Below are positions 1 through 14,900 of a DNA stretch of 64,000 bases, piece after piece (position 1 is the first letter of the stretch; each line of letters begins with the position of its first letter). The notes beneath the pieces are model-generated. The model made no database searches. It had not been told where the DNA came from and saw nothing but the letters and a program-made list of their open reading frames with translations. Source of the stretch: Wuchereria bancrofti (taxonomy: Eukaryota; Nematoda; Chromadorea; Rhabditida; Onchocercidae); the NCBI GenBank assembly GCA_005281725.1, contig SSBO01000012.1, positions 5,099,564 through 5,163,563 of the forward strand. Direction: 5' to 3'. The translations under genes were made by a program, and so were the position numbers.

Positions 1-3000
1 ATATTATTCATCAAAAATTTTTCTGGTGCTGTCACCCAAAATTAATTTTTATTTGAGATCTAAGAAGTTACATATCGTGATATCTATTAGCCAACGATAG
101 ATTTTGCATAAGAATTATGATAAAATATTATGATTGATGTAATCCAGTAAGGTCATTTAAGATTACACTCTTAATATACAGTAATACGTTCACACTTCCT
201 TTCTCTCCTTATCGCTGAATGGATAAAAATATTTCGTGAACATTTCCGGCAAAAATTCTGTTTATATTTGGAGAAAAGTTGTGTTTTAGCGCATTAATTA
301 ATATGATACAAACCATCGAACAAGTCCCATCATTTTTGTGAAGAGAAAGGTTAGTATTAATGTAAAACATCTGTTGGCTGTTTCAAAATATCTGTCTAAA
401 AATTCGAATGCAGTAATAAAATATTTAATCTACAACTCTCTCAATAGATTTCAATTATTACAGTTGAGAATCTTTTTTTTCGATTTGAAAAATGGCGTTT
501 CTGAATCCGCACAGTTCAATATAATTTCATTTATATTTTCTTCGAAAAAAACTGTTTCATTGAATACGATTTTCGTAATAAACATAACATTTGACACTTA
601 ATAACACTATTTCCTTAGTATTAATGATGATTTCTAAACAGTTTTTAAGAGTTTTTCATTTTTATTTCATTGACATCATATAGCAAGATGAACTTTACTT
701 GAAAATATTTAATTGAAATCAAAGATTTCTTCTCTTCCTGATATGCAAAACAACACTTACTTTTCAAGAACAGAACATCTTGTTGGATTGGCGAATGTTA
801 GAACATGTTCTGCTCTAAAAAAAAAATAAAAAGAAAAAAAAGAGTTCTCAGAAAAAATCCTGATACGCTAATGAATATATCTTCTATCTTACCAAGCAAA
901 TTTGTATAAGGCGTTTTAACAAAAATTTGAATATTATTAGGTATAGCACTGGAAAAACAGAAAAATGAAAGGGTTGTAGTAAGAATATGCACAGTTAAAA
1001 TACATCTCATTTCAATTCATTTTATTTCAGAGGTCAATTTCGAAAATGGCAGTATTGCTTGTTTCTTGCCCTGGTTCCGAACTCCAACTAACTAACTGAT
1101 CCATGAACTCCCGGTTTCCTGCTGTCCTTCTTGTTCCATTCAAAGATGATCATCGTTGGTCACAAGATGCATGTTCATTCATGGTGACATGTAGAAACGC
1201 CATACATACACACTCCACATCAAAGAGATCTGTTGGTCAGATCTGAGTGACGCAGCGATGCCTGAGTACAACATAGCACCAGTGAAATTGAATGCATGTT
1301 TATTATGTATTTTGCCAGCAGGAGCGCTGATTGTGGAATCCGGTGAATTAATGTACAAGAGCGGCACCTTCGCCCGTTGTTCATCTTACTTTGTTGAAAA
1401 CAAATTAGGCTGCCATGCTGTCGCGGGTGTTAACCAGACCCCCTCCGAGAAGCATCGCATATCTGTTACTTCTGTGAGCACCACACTACCAAACCAATTA
1501 GTTTGAGATAGCGCTGTCTACCAGTCATCTTACCATCATTTAAATTGGAAACAAAGCAATGTTAAGTAACACTCATTGATAAAACAAGAAATTGTTGATC
1601 ACTGATCAACAGTGGTAAAACAGAGGAAGTTTCAAAATGCCTTGAATTTATAGGACACAAATTCTACACCGCTGGTCTCAATATTTTTTTAGAATTTTGT
1701 TCCGGCCCTCATGCTTTCTCCTTTCTTTAGAAAGCAATTTTTTATTCCAAGCAAACACTGGATTTGAATAAAACATGCAGATATTTTGTTGTTTTGAAGT
1801 TTATGGAATTCAACGAAGCAATTGTTTGGTTCGGTAAAGTGTGGCAGTCAATACCAATAATCGGAAGAACCACCAGCTGGTGTAGTGATTTTCATAGCAA
1901 ATGTTAGATAAACAAATTTCATCGGATTATTTGTTCATAGTTATGTGTGACTATTTCTAGATTTAATTAATAATCATGAATTGAAGTTTTACACGAAAAT
2001 ATTCAAAAGAAAATTGGTAATATTTCGAAGACTTGTCAAGAAAGCGCCGCGAAATGGATTTCTATACTGAAAGAGTAATCAATGCAGGAATACCAACCAA
2101 CCCCGTTCGAATACGTTACGTGAACTTGAGTATTGTTATTTAAATGATAGCCTTATCTTAAATGATGCTTGAATTGCGAAAAAGATATTAAGAATTGCAA
2201 GAAAGAATTTGAGAGAAAGCAAAATTTAGTGCAAGCACTTACTTAACAATACAAAAATCAAAATTAGCAGTCGCTGCTTAAAATGTAACTTAAATTATTT
2301 TAATCAAAAGCCAGAATTGTGTGGAATCAAACAATAATAAAAAAGCACAATATTTGAATTTATTTATGTGTTTTGTTTTCCCTTGGAATTCAAGAATCTG
2401 TCGATAATTTAATGAAGCATTGCTTCCTTTGAAATACGGAATATCATTTAGAAGCAGTAACAATTGTGATGTGGCAGTCTTAATATTGAATGAAAATGTA
2501 TCCGCTTGAAATGCGTCTGCTTGATAAGCTGATAGTCTATGCAGTTCAAGCGGCTTGTTAAAAATAATATCAAACTACATAAATTGACGATTTCTTCATA
2601 CAAAATTATTTGGAAATGATTTATTTAAATGTTTTTATTTTATTTTTCCAAAAAGATGACACATTGTATTGCATGGTCTTGCGAATATTTGAGATGCTTC
2701 AGTGAAGTTGTCATTTTGCAATATTGTTATGGACTGCGCAATAAGTCTGTATAAATGTAGTAACTTCCGTGATGGTTGTCACTCCAGAAGAAAATTTAGT
2801 AAATGGAAGAGAAATGGGATGTAGGCTGCTGTGGATGGAAGGATCAGTTGATGCCCGGAGCGATGGTATTTGGAGGAGGATTCGGTTCAACAGAGTGGAT
2901 CACTGCATACATGCACACATACATTTTAAAAGAAATTTTCGGGTGTTGCTGCTGCTGCTGCTGCCGTTCTTTGTAAACTGACAAGTAAGGAGAAGTAGAA

Positions 3001-6000
3001 AAGGGAAAAAGGAAGAAAGAGTAGCGCAAATATTTCAGTGACTGTTTAAGGTCAGCTTGTAGGTCGTCGACATTTGCTGTAATGCTCCAAGCAGAGAGCC
3101 AGCCAGCATTTAATCGTAACTGTGTGCATAGCCTGTGTCTACCTCTCCAATTCCTAATGATACCATCCTGACTGTATCTGGTGTTGTGGTACTCACTATT
3201 ATTTCTTGTCCTGAAATATTTTAATGTCGCATGGCTTCTCGGACTTCTTCGTTCCCGACTGCATCAGGTAGCTCAGCTCAGTTATTGCTGTGACGTATGC
3301 ACTAAGGAAGTTGTATATTGACTGATGCGGTGGAATGGGGAGGTGTGCCTTTTCCCTAGCACCGGCTGTCATCAGACTGCTGTTGCTGCTCTCCTCAACA
3401 TGGTCACTGACCTGCATTACTTGATATTCTTTCTTCTTTTTCTCCGTATTTCTAACCATATTCAAACACCACTGCTAGTAACTGCTTATATTACAATGCT
3501 ATCTATAAGCTAGCTTCCTTATACTCTACCGTACTCTTTATATCCAGTGGTTGCTTCGTCTTGCAGTTGTTTCTTTCCCAATATGCACCTACCTATATTA
3601 TTAGCATTGTGTTTGATGAAATAATCATACATAAAGTTGGTGGCAGTGGTATACTAATTTCGGAATTTCTGGTTATTCATTTCAGGGATTGCCTAAAAAT
3701 GCTCATTTGTTGTGCAGCATCAGCTAAATATATTACGCTCCAAGAATACACTGAGGTACTTAATGTAGTGAATATGCATTTTCGAATGACCTTCAGTTAC
3801 AGCGTTATCGTAATATCGCTGTGATGTTGTTGTAGCCTTTGCTATTGCTGCTTCTATTGCTGCTGAAAATCTTTTTCATTTCTACGCCCCAATACTTCCC
3901 CGATTTTCCGATCTCATCATACGACCTTGTTTGTATTGTCACTATGCTGCACATTACCTTTTAGAACGTTTCTTATTTCTGACAGATTATGCCAGCTGCA
4001 AGCATAAGTTCAAATGTTTCATTTTTTTAATTCATGACTTTGAATCATTTACCTGCTACCTGTATTTTTAGTCCATAAATCCTGCTGTATGTCAAAAATT
4101 TTTTTAAATTAAGATAGTTATCTATTTGAAGTTTTAATGCTTTTTTAATTAAACAAGTACCTATAATATTTGTGAACTTTGTTTAGGATACTTTTCACTT
4201 ATTAACAGCTTCTTCCATGCTTAATGCAAGTTGAGCGAACTCAGTAACAAATAATTAATTAAGTCAGCAAAAATAGTAAGAGTTATAGCCTAAATGAACG
4301 TGTATGAACCCATAGATTTCAAACTGAAACCAGGTATTGTGTTAATCATGTAGATAGTCAGGAATGCCAATCCACACATGCATACACACACATATGCATA
4401 TGTATATATATGCGTAGAAATAAATATACGCACATGGCCCACTTCAAAAGCAAATTTTAATGATGCCACAAATCGGTCGACCATTATATCTCATGCTAAA
4501 TCTAACCCACTTTTATAAAACGATGCCAAAATTTCGCTACACATCCATGCTGCCTTTTCCTTCTCTTCCAGTAACACATTTTGTTTACCATTCTCATTTA
4601 CTTCCCATCATTTCTTTTATCCTTCCAGAGTAATTCATCTACTTTTCTCATTTTTTTGCATCTTACAACCGAAAAGAATCACTTCAGATCAGCGAATCGG
4701 ATGAAGAATTTTACAAGTTCAGAATGACCTTGCATGACTCCCACACATTTCCTGCTTTTATACCAAAAACACGACTAAAAGCCAAAGAAAATGATACAAA
4801 ATAGCTTTGAGACATTGAGACAACATTGTACTAATTGGGGTATATCATAGCATCTCTGCTTAGAAAATGAAAAACGTGACAGTCATTCAGATTAAATCTC
4901 TTGTTAGCCGACAAGCATGGATTGAGTTGAAAAATTAAATCTCACATTGAAGTTTAGTAGTATATGACATTGGGAGTGAAAAAAGAAAAGGAAATAAGCG
5001 TGAGAGAGGCGGGAGTATGTCAAGTGAAATGAGTGATGGCTCTATTCTGATCAGCGCATGCTGCATGTGCTTTTTTTGACTCATGCTTTTGAATGCATTT
5101 TAGCATGCAATTGTGCTACTGCAATATAGTTGCATCATATCTTACTGGAATCCAATACTGTCAACAAAAGCTCGAGAAAGATACATTTTGGGACAAAGCT
5201 GAGAATAAACAAGCAATAAAACGACAATTTTGAAGGGTGGTTACTGTAGCTTTTCCTAGACAAGCTTCTAATGTGATGTTTACCTTACCGTAAGCCGACG
5301 ATAATGCGTAGTGATTTGCAATCTAAGCCAAAAGGAATTAGCACTTGAAGGGAACGAGAGGTGCAGATTTGCCCACAATGACACTCCTGCCCTTTGTCAC
5401 ATCCCTCTCTGACATCCTCTCTGACAGAGTTTATTCAACCTGGCTATTGCCTCTCTGCTCTTCATATTTTCAGCTACTCTTTTCCTCTCCAGTTTCTGAC
5501 ATCTCCTGCTCCTTTCGCTATTTTCAGTTCCTGTTATCAAAAACTCTAAGTTAGAAACGTCTCTTTTCGCTTCTCTATCTCTTTTTCCCTCTGTACAGAT
5601 GTTGTACCTTGGGCACACACGTTTTTGCTATCCATCGGTGTCGATCTCGGTACGCCGGTGTTGGTATGAGAGGGAGGAGGACACAGGGAAACACACGATA
5701 AGTGTCTCATTAGAATGGATGATGCCTCCGTGTCCTCTGTCCCATTCATGTCAGCTTGTCACGAGCTATTTCTTTTCCTTTGTCGTATATTTGTCGTATA
5801 TTATTGCAATGTATCAGGCATACCATTACCATTATCATTATCATCAACAGCAACATTTAGTAATGAGTCAAATGTCGCTCTATGACTTTCCAAGATGCTT
5901 GTCCGTGCATTTTTCTATTCTTTAAATATAAACTACCTTTTTTGCAAAATGAGCAAGTTCCTTAACTAAAGCAGTAGTCATCTTCAAAATATGTAATGCT

Positions 6001-8700
6001 GAAATCTGGAAGAAAAAATATTGCTCAAATTGGAAAGCTTTCAGATTTCGAATGAGTTACTGAAACAGAAAACAAAACACTGATGAAGTTGCATCAAATG
6101 AAAACTTTAGCAATCCTATTTTTCAAGCTCTATTTTTTAATCTAATCCATTGTAACAGCGGAAATCCATTTCTGCTAGAGCTCATCAAGCATTAAATTGT
6201 TCATATATTTCATTTCAAATCATTGCACACTGTGGTCGGTAAGTTATACTCGTGGACAATGTTTGATTTCTGTTAACCAAATAATTAAAATTCTCAGCAA
6301 TTAAATTGAGACAAGATTGAAGTCATTAAGGATTCAAATTAAAATTTAATAACAGTGAAATCCAAAAATTTTCAAGTAACCTTGAAGATTTGTTTCAAAT
6401 TTAGATAGTGATGCCGTGAAGTAATTTAACATTTCAAAAATTTGATAGAACAAAGAATTTCAGATCAGTTCCTTCCATACTCTTCAGGAAGCCACCAAAT
6501 GGATGTTTTTAGCGTTACCGATATAGAAAACTACTGCAATTATTCAATGTCTATTAAGGTGTGGAAAATGTAGTAGAAAAAGAGAGTTGGTATTTAATGA
6601 TGAAAATACCGATGCTGCATTGTTTATGTAACTTGGAATGGCTTGATGATGAGCATCTAGCGGATCATCCATGCTAAATATTTGTTTCATGAACATTTGC
6701 ATACTGAACAACAGGACGGGGAAACTAAATGTCACTTATTATGACCATGTGACTACACTACAATCCCACACATTGCATAATTCCTTTAAGAATCGATCAT
6801 TTGTAGCGGTATCATAATCCTGAATACCTGGATAATTGTTAGAAGTATGCATTAGCTTTGCTTCTCTCTCAATCCACCTTTGAATTTTATGATTGCTTTG
6901 AAAGATGATACTGAAGAAGACAAGCATATGTATAAGCAATATTTGACACGGCACAACATTCATAATTTCCCTTCAGCGTTCTCTATCATGTATACTTATC
7001 ATATTTATTGTAGCTGAAATATTTGATTACAAGAACATTCACCAAGCACAAGATTCTTAATAACGCTGACACGGAAACATGCAGATTACTAGAAGCTTTC
7101 ACTAAATGAAGACTGAACTTACTTATAAGTTGCCAAACTCACAGACGATTACGTTGCCTATTTTAAATTGATTATATGTTTGCAAAGCATTACCCCATTG
7201 ACTCTACTATTATATTTCTCTGCACTATTATGTTCAAGTATATTTAGATATACTTTATCAGCGACATTTTCAACCCTTACTGAATTTTCAGGCAAGCTCA
7301 TTTCATCTGTATGATGAGGTAGAAGAGAGAAAGGAGACATTTAATTTAATCAGACTCCAATAAGGACATCATTTAGTATTTAAACGGACTTTGCACTGAC
7401 TGTTACAGTAAGGTAGCTATGTTACTGTTGCTGGTAACTAGGCATAACTCTCGCGACAAAAGTAGCAGCAGCGGTTCACTTTGTCTCCCTTGTTCACCGT
7501 CGTCCCTGAAAATTGGAGCCTTTATACTGCCTCTACTGGCATTGTCAGCCCACTTCCCTTCTCCCTACCCTTACCGCTTGCTACTTCTGCTTGCATATTT
7601 GACAGTACGCAGCACACAAATGTGTCCAACAGCACCAGAGAAAAGGTTTTTGTTGCTTCATGCTCAACTCCCAACTGCTTTCACCACTTCCTCTGTCATA
7701 GAGAATCTTTTACATCTCAACCCATCTAATTATGGATAGATCTGTTGATATGATTTCATTCCTATCAAATTATCTCTTGTGACATGCACTCACTTTTAAT
7801 CATTTTTGCTGATTTTTTCTGGATAGACAATCCATAACGCTTTTTTTCTGAATCCAGATATCTGCAAAAAATCTGTAGTAAATTCACATCGGTTAAATTA
7901 CAAGATTATGGAACAAAGAAAATCAGAAATATGTTTATTGAATTTATATGGTCAGTCCATAAACTGTAAACAACTGAACCAATAAGCCTGATAAAATCCG
8001 CGTGCTATAGCGAGGAAGCTTATTAAGGTCAGTTTTCAAGCAAACTTAATAACTGTAAAGACTCAGTGAAATTACTTTATCGAAGTTAATGCTGTTTCTG
8101 ATAAGGGTGTAATAAGCTTATGAAAACAAGTCCAATTGGTTCAATGAAATCTACCGGGCTAATTTTGATTCAATTCTTTCACCCATTAGCAAAAAATCCT
8201 TACTTTAAAGACTATTATAATGTGTTTATTTCATTTTTGCAATTTCAACTCAATCGAATTGCTATAGCTTTGCAGTATACTTTGTTTTGCATCTCATTGA
8301 GAACGATATCACCAACAAACAAAATGTTGTTAGAACTATATGCAAAATATAAGCTTTGAAGCAAATATTAATAATTTCACAATGATAGGTTCAGCAAATT
8401 TACCAAATTTGTCGATAAGGAAATCAGAATAACCGCCTTATCATAAACTTATTGGTATTTTCTCACTTCGCTACCATCTGCGGATACTAGAATAAATCCG
8501 AGGTGTAAGCTTATAGCGTAATTCTTTTTTATAAAAGCTATCTGGATCAGTAGAGTCTTGGCGCTGCCTGCCGTATTCACGGCATTGTTAACAACACCGC
8601 TTCCTCCCTCCAGCTCAAGGTCACAGTTTTTGCTGGTATAATGCATAATGATTTGACATGCACACTCACATGCATATACCTACATGCATACACATACATG
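1..8700. other. Intergenic or long-intron DNA, no supported gene
   Basis: No exon with matching splice sites, phase and recognisable protein was found on either strand. The sequence is AT-rich with short chance open frames. Four stretches are more GC-rich than their surroundings: about 1046-1510, 3050-3500, 5345-5760 and 7420-7740. The last two are pyrimidine-rich and their translations are low-complexity Leu/Ser/Pro. The zinc-finger gene at 16287 enters in phase 1, so at least one coding exon lies upstream of it. That exon may be here or outside the window, so this stretch may be a long 5' intron. Confidence 0.5.
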
Positions 8701-8705
8701 CACTC

Positions 8706-8782
8706 ATACACACATATATATATAAATAAATATATATATATATGTGTATATGTATGTAGGTATATATATATATATATACAGA
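8706..8782. repeat. TA/CA-type microsatellite
   Basis: Alternating CA/TA and TATA runs, interrupted by ATAAATAAA and GTATGTAGG. It is low-complexity and shows no coding signal. Confidence 0.9.
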
Positions 8783-8876
8783 GAAGAAAGTCAAAGATGG
8801 ACGACAATACGTAACCGCCCACTATCTTATGTTCTGGCATTTCGACCGCATGCTTTCGGTCAACCACCGACCTTCA

Positions 8877-8945
8877 CCTAACTACTACTACTGCTACTAA
8901 CTACTACTGCTACTAATGCTACTACTACTGCTACTACTACTACTG

Positions 8946-8984
<39 letters not shown>

Positions 8985-8993
8985 TTACCACTT
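8877..8993. repeat. CTA trinucleotide repeat
   Basis: About 115 bases of imperfect CTA/ACT repeats with scattered TGC interruptions. The 3' half is an almost pure array. On the minus strand it gives a meaningless poly-Val/Ala open frame. Confidence 0.95.
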
Positions 8994-8999
8994 CATATT

Positions 9000-11900
9000 T
9001 AGGTATATCATGCACAATACGTACTACTACTATTGAAGTCATGTTAAGCTTGCAGAACTGATTTTGAACATAGGAAGTCATTTCATATGGAGTTGATTTA
9101 ATCACATGCAGAAAAGCAAAATTTAGTCCTTTGTCGTGAATTACCAAAATTCCATTTATCAATTTTGTTTTGAATCCATGAAGCCTGGATTATTTCATCA
9201 TAACGTTACAGTGAGAGTGACAATGAGTGGTGTCAAAGTGTTGTAATACTTGTGCCTTAGAAAGCAGTTTTGATAAAAGGAATTCAAGTCTAATTATAAA
9301 ACTGGCCATAAAATACTTCTTTCCAAAGTCTGATGTGTTGTTCTGTAAGACAAGCATTCGTGTCATTAGCAGACGACGAGTGCACTGGATACTTGAAACG
9401 ATTTTGGAAATTTACGCTAAACAATTTATTTATTTAACTTATAAAAATCAATTTCAATCCTATTGTGACAAGACACTTCATTTGTGGTATTTATTGCTTA
9501 GTTTGTTCACGATTGTTCCTTTTTATTTTCCTTTGATTTTTCGTCATGAATCAGAGCATCCAGGTTGGTAGACTTCAACATTAAGTGCTCTTCATGCCCC
9601 TCCTTCGTCCGTTATTTTGTAACGAGTTTTATTTGTTTTCTCTAAAATGATGTGTGATTTTTTTTGTTGAAAGCCATGCAACTTATGTCCATTTTCTACA
9701 CAAGATTGTTTTACCAGAATGTGCTTCAGATTTTCACTTTTACTTATCCAAATTTAAAGTATCCAAATGCAAGTATTCCGAGTTCGTTTTAAGATTTTAT
9801 CCATTTTTTATTTGAGAGAAGTGATAATGGCATGAATTAGAATACAAGGAAAGTGTTATTTCAATTTAACCAATTTTCGTTTAAGACACATTAGTTTCAA
9901 AGTATTTATATCACTCGAGTGAAGACGAAAAAATGTTTCAAACGTGTTACATTATTATTATTCTCTTGACCTCTATGAAATAAAGTTGAATCAGTAAAAT
10001 TGCTGTCATGGAAGTAATATTGATTTTAGAATTTCTAACGATCACCTTAAATCTATTATCCAAAATGCCAAAATAAAAAGATAATCGAATTGTTGCAAAA
10101 ATTTGTTGACTTAATACTGAAAGGAATTTTAAGTCATGATTCACTGTGAAGTATAACTAGGTACTAGAAAATGCTTTCTTTTCCTATCTATTAAGAAATA
10201 GCAGTTGGGTATGAAATAAAAGAGAGTTATCATATCCGTAAAGTACCGTAAGTTAACTTGTCCGACAAAATCATTGTTGTTATCTTTATTACACTATTAA
10301 ACTCAAGTAAGTCATCGTATCAACAATATGTTGATTGTTTCAGCATTAGCAGTTGCAGAAGTGGCATCACCTACTGGCAGTTAGTTGTCTGGCTCAAATC
10401 AACAGAGCAGCATTAGCAGTTCTAATGATTGCTCATTGGCTGCTATTTGATTCACATCTTTCGTCTACATTCTCGCTGATACCAGCTATTTCTCTGTTAC
10501 TGCTTGTTTCCATCCTTATAGTTCATTTGCTGCAGACGTATTGGTTCAGGCTTAGGCTTACGGTAACATGTCATCGTACTGATTAGCTTAATCGTTGCAG
10601 TCCACTTCTAGTACAATTAGATCTTCAAATACTTTCTCAGTAATCCATGAGAAGTTCTACTATTCTGCTTAAATTCAAATAGTTCATTTTTCAGATCGAA
10701 TATTTTGTCTTTTTTTTTTCAAATCAATGACAGAGAGAATAACTGATGCAAAAAATCAAATTAGGAGCAGTAGCAAGTGAAATTTGACGTTACAACAGCT
10801 TCAGTGTTTTTTTCAAACCACGACAAATCTCTCAAATTAAGTTTATTCTTGGTATAGTCTTCACAATATTATTGTTGTACCTATTCTCATCTGTACGATA
10901 TAAGCTGTTGTTACAAACAATAACTGGAGTTGACTCCATGATTCAACAGAAGATGATGAGAAAATTGCTTAAGAATAAGACAATAAAAGAGGAAGTGGGA
11001 AGACCTGTTGATCATTTTTTTACTTTTGCTGGTCGCTTATTCTTTCTATTTATAATGTTAATAAAGTTACCAATGCTAGAACTTGGTAAAAAACCTTATC
11101 GAAGGATGAAAATTATTCATTATCCATAAAGAAAAGGAGAATAATTGAGATTAAAGAAATGACCAATGAGGACAAAGTGGAGCAGTTAGTTATAAATATA
11201 AATGTATAGAAAAGCTGAGAAAAGCTTCGTTCTATGAAGAGAGCTAACTGAATTTTGTTTCTTCCTTTCTCTCTCTATCCCCTGTTGTTGCACCTATTTC
11301 GGTACGAAAAAAGAACAAAAAACTTGTTTCTAGTCGGAAGTGGAAACAATTAGCTGAACAATGCTCACCTATTTCCCCTTTTGCCAATCATCATCGTCAT
11401 CATAATCACCACTTTTTAACAGCTTTCACTTCTTCTTTTCCCTTTTGCTTATTACACTGGTAAGTTGCTGATAAGGTACTTATTGTTTTGAAGTTGTTTC
11501 GAAGTCGGGGATTCATCATTCAGTGACTGTATTTTGCTCTATCTACCAATAACTTTCAATGCATTTTTTAATTCAAAGATTGGTAGTAATTCAAAAGCTT
11601 AATGCTCTACACAGCGCTTGAAGCGCTACATAGATACAACCATTTGAATGTACACAGCTGTTATCTTGCAGATCCGAATCTATCATTTGGAAGAAATAAA
11701 TAACTGATTCGACAGATATGGAATTAAAATCAACATTAACAGTTAAGAAAGCTGCCAAATATTCGCATTATATTAAAGTGTAGATGGTGAAGATGACGAC
11801 GCGCAGAAGTATAGCTTGATAGTTAGGTAGCTGCTGCGTTGTAGAGAAATAGCAGAGATGTGAACTCGTTTCCTGACAAATAGCATGTGATCGCTCATTA

Positions 11901-14900
11901 ACCACCAAAGTACGCAACACATTCAACATGCTCTCATACACATACACAGCAACTGTAAGGTGCTGTGTATTTAAAAACAACAGTTAGTGCTATCCCTAAA
12001 GCATAATGCGCACTGCTACCTTTCCTTCTTCACCGCTTCAGTATTAAAAGGATCTTGTGGGTGCAATTACAATTACAGTTACAGTTAAAGCAACAGCTAT
12101 ACCAATGATTACAAGAGTGGTTTCAGTAATTCTTGTTAGCATGACAATGAGCAAAATTGATTTCATAAATATGAGCAGTGGCACAGGAGGAAGTTGAAGT
12201 TGAAGTGATCAATCAATCATGAGTAGATACTGCAAAGAGGAAAAAAGCTTCCCGCTTGTCTTGCCCTCCTCCTCGTTTTCCATTTTTGCCTTTCTCCGCT
12301 ATCGTATCAAGTGCTATACGTCATTAGCCTTCTTCTTTCTTATGCTCAATATTCAGTTTAAACTAAGGCACTGCACACTCACTGAATTATATTTTACTGT
12401 ACTGTCTTACCTTTTGGCTTATATTTGGTTAAAAGTTTCCTCAATTTCCTCATGTCATTGTAGAAGGAAAAATACAAAAAGAAAAAAATGTTCTAATTGA
12501 TTCAAATATTTTGAAATTCAATTTGACTCTCGTATCATTTCGCTAACTTTACTAGAAATGTCTATTCATCTATTTCACAGAATTATTTTATTAGCCTAAT
12601 TTCTATATTTTGATTTCATATTATATTTATTTTTTAATTCGAAATTACTGAGTTCATTTTTCTGCTGGGATAACGTGTCTTTTTAATGTTCATCAACCTA
12701 TAAGATTATGCGGTAATTTACGATTATTCCAAGACCCCTTACATCAGTTCCAGCTCTTTATTATCCATTTCACTAAAAAATATGACAATATAATGTAAGA
12801 AATGAAACGTTTCCAAGCAATGAAACTAGGAAAACCTAACTGCTACAGGAAGAACTCTTAAATATCTCACAACAGGCAAGTAAATAATTTAGCTATGAAA
12901 TAACCAGGCAATAATAACAGACCTGAACTTATTACTTTTTATGTTTATATGTTATACCGTCTCTTTTCTTCTCTTTCCGAATATTTTTTACTGGTTTATT
13001 TTTTTTTTTTTTGTCCCATTAACAGCGTAGCTAATGTTTCAGGTGAATAATATGTCATTATAACTGCTTGTTTTACAATAAGTAAACAAAGAAGTTCCTG
13101 TGATTTGAGTGATACCTTTGATGATGTGAAGCACAACCATTAACGCGTTATGTATCAGTGATTATGATTTTACGATACAACATGACATTTATGGAGAGGA
13201 GAAAAATACCGATAAAGGATTTCAAGGGGTTGACGTTAAAATAATAGAGGTCATTCTGAATCCGTTAAGCTATTATCAATCACAAAACGTTCTCGATCTA
13301 AAGAGGACTACGAAGTGTATGCAGTACGATTTTTACTTATTATATTGACTGAACTCATATCATTTGATACTACTTACAAATTTAGACTTATCCACGAGTT
13401 TCTCAGTACCACCACAAGAAGTCGCGTCTGTAGTGTGGGAAAATTTTTACTGCTACTGATTAGGTTAGCAGCCCCTTGTCATTTTTCTTTTCTTTGTTAT
13501 TCAAATTCTAACCGCAAATTAATCCTAACTGATGATAAACTTGGGTCAATTCGATGGCGTCGTTATTTTATTAAATGCTCGCAATGACACAACTTAAAGT
13601 ACAAAAAATAAGTACGTAAAGTTTTGCAGCATATGCTGCAATAACCTCATCAGTTGAATATTTTACAAGAATATGTTTTATAAATTATAAGAGTTTCCTT
13701 TCAGAAATTTAGAATAACTTATGAATTATTCCTCAAAAAATATGTAAAAAAATTGAAAAGAATGGAAGATAATTGTGGTAGTAATAGTAACTTCTTTCTT
13801 AATTTTTCTTGTCATTTCCACACTTCCATACTGAGTTACTCTTCTCCAGTGCTTACCTCTTCTTGTTAAAACATGGTAAGAAATTGAGATTTTTGAACAA
13901 TGTTAATAATTTTCGGAAATTTGGCAAGTAATTGGTGAAAAACGGGCAGTGTTCTCCTCCTCGGTATATTCAAAGAAATCGGTCACTTCCATGACAGTTG
14001 AGCATCTTATTCTAAGCGTAGAAAGATACTATTGCTATGAAAGCAGAAAGGAATATGCAAATTAGTAAGTTCATTATTCCTTGCTAGGAAGCGCGATAGA
14101 ACATTGAATGATGAATGAACAGATGGATAATAAATACTTTGTACTTTTTATCTCATCGCACGTATTACTCGGTTTGATATAGTTGTACGTGGATTATTGA
14201 ACGTTACGCTCAGCTTATACTAAAGTGTGGTTCACCAGTAGTAATACAGCTTAAAGAAAATAGCATTCGGTATGCTCTACCAGAATCTATGCTCACATCG
14301 ATCGCTTTCTAAGAGTAAGCTACTGCTTGAATGTCGTTTGGTTGTCAGCGGTACCTATTTCTGTCCTTTTTGTTTCCTTGTTATTTTCCATTTTCTAATT
14401 TGAACTCTTTAATGAATGAATTATGAATCATTCCTCAAAAAAGATGATGAGAAAACTGAAAAGAGTGGAAGACAATTGTAGCAGTAACAGTAACTTGTTT
14501 TATTGATTTGCTCCTTTTTTGAAATGATGGACGAATAGCAACGGATGGGATTAATACTTTTTTGAAGGATAGTTCCTTTCTATATGGTAGCAATATACTT
14601 TCTTCATTTAGGAATAAAGGAGATGGAAGAATAGGGAAAACGTTAAGGAAGCCAGTCAAAATAATTTTATGCTTTCATGTCTACTGTCGAAAGAGAGGAT
14701 AGGAAGAAGCAACAGTCGAGACCTCGGTCGGGTACTGATGCCATCGGAGATTAGCCAAATGAGAAGGGTACAACATACTGTTAGGGATATGAAGTGACAT
14801 TATTCATGGTAAAGGTCATCAACGTATCCCTTCTCTTTCTCTCCATAAGCATTTCAACCTCAATAATTTGTGATGCTACTACTTCTCTTCAATACATCGT

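Noticed and set aside
8878..9162. Minus-strand frame with poly-Val/Ala/Ser
   Set aside because: It is the translation of the CTA trinucleotide repeat.
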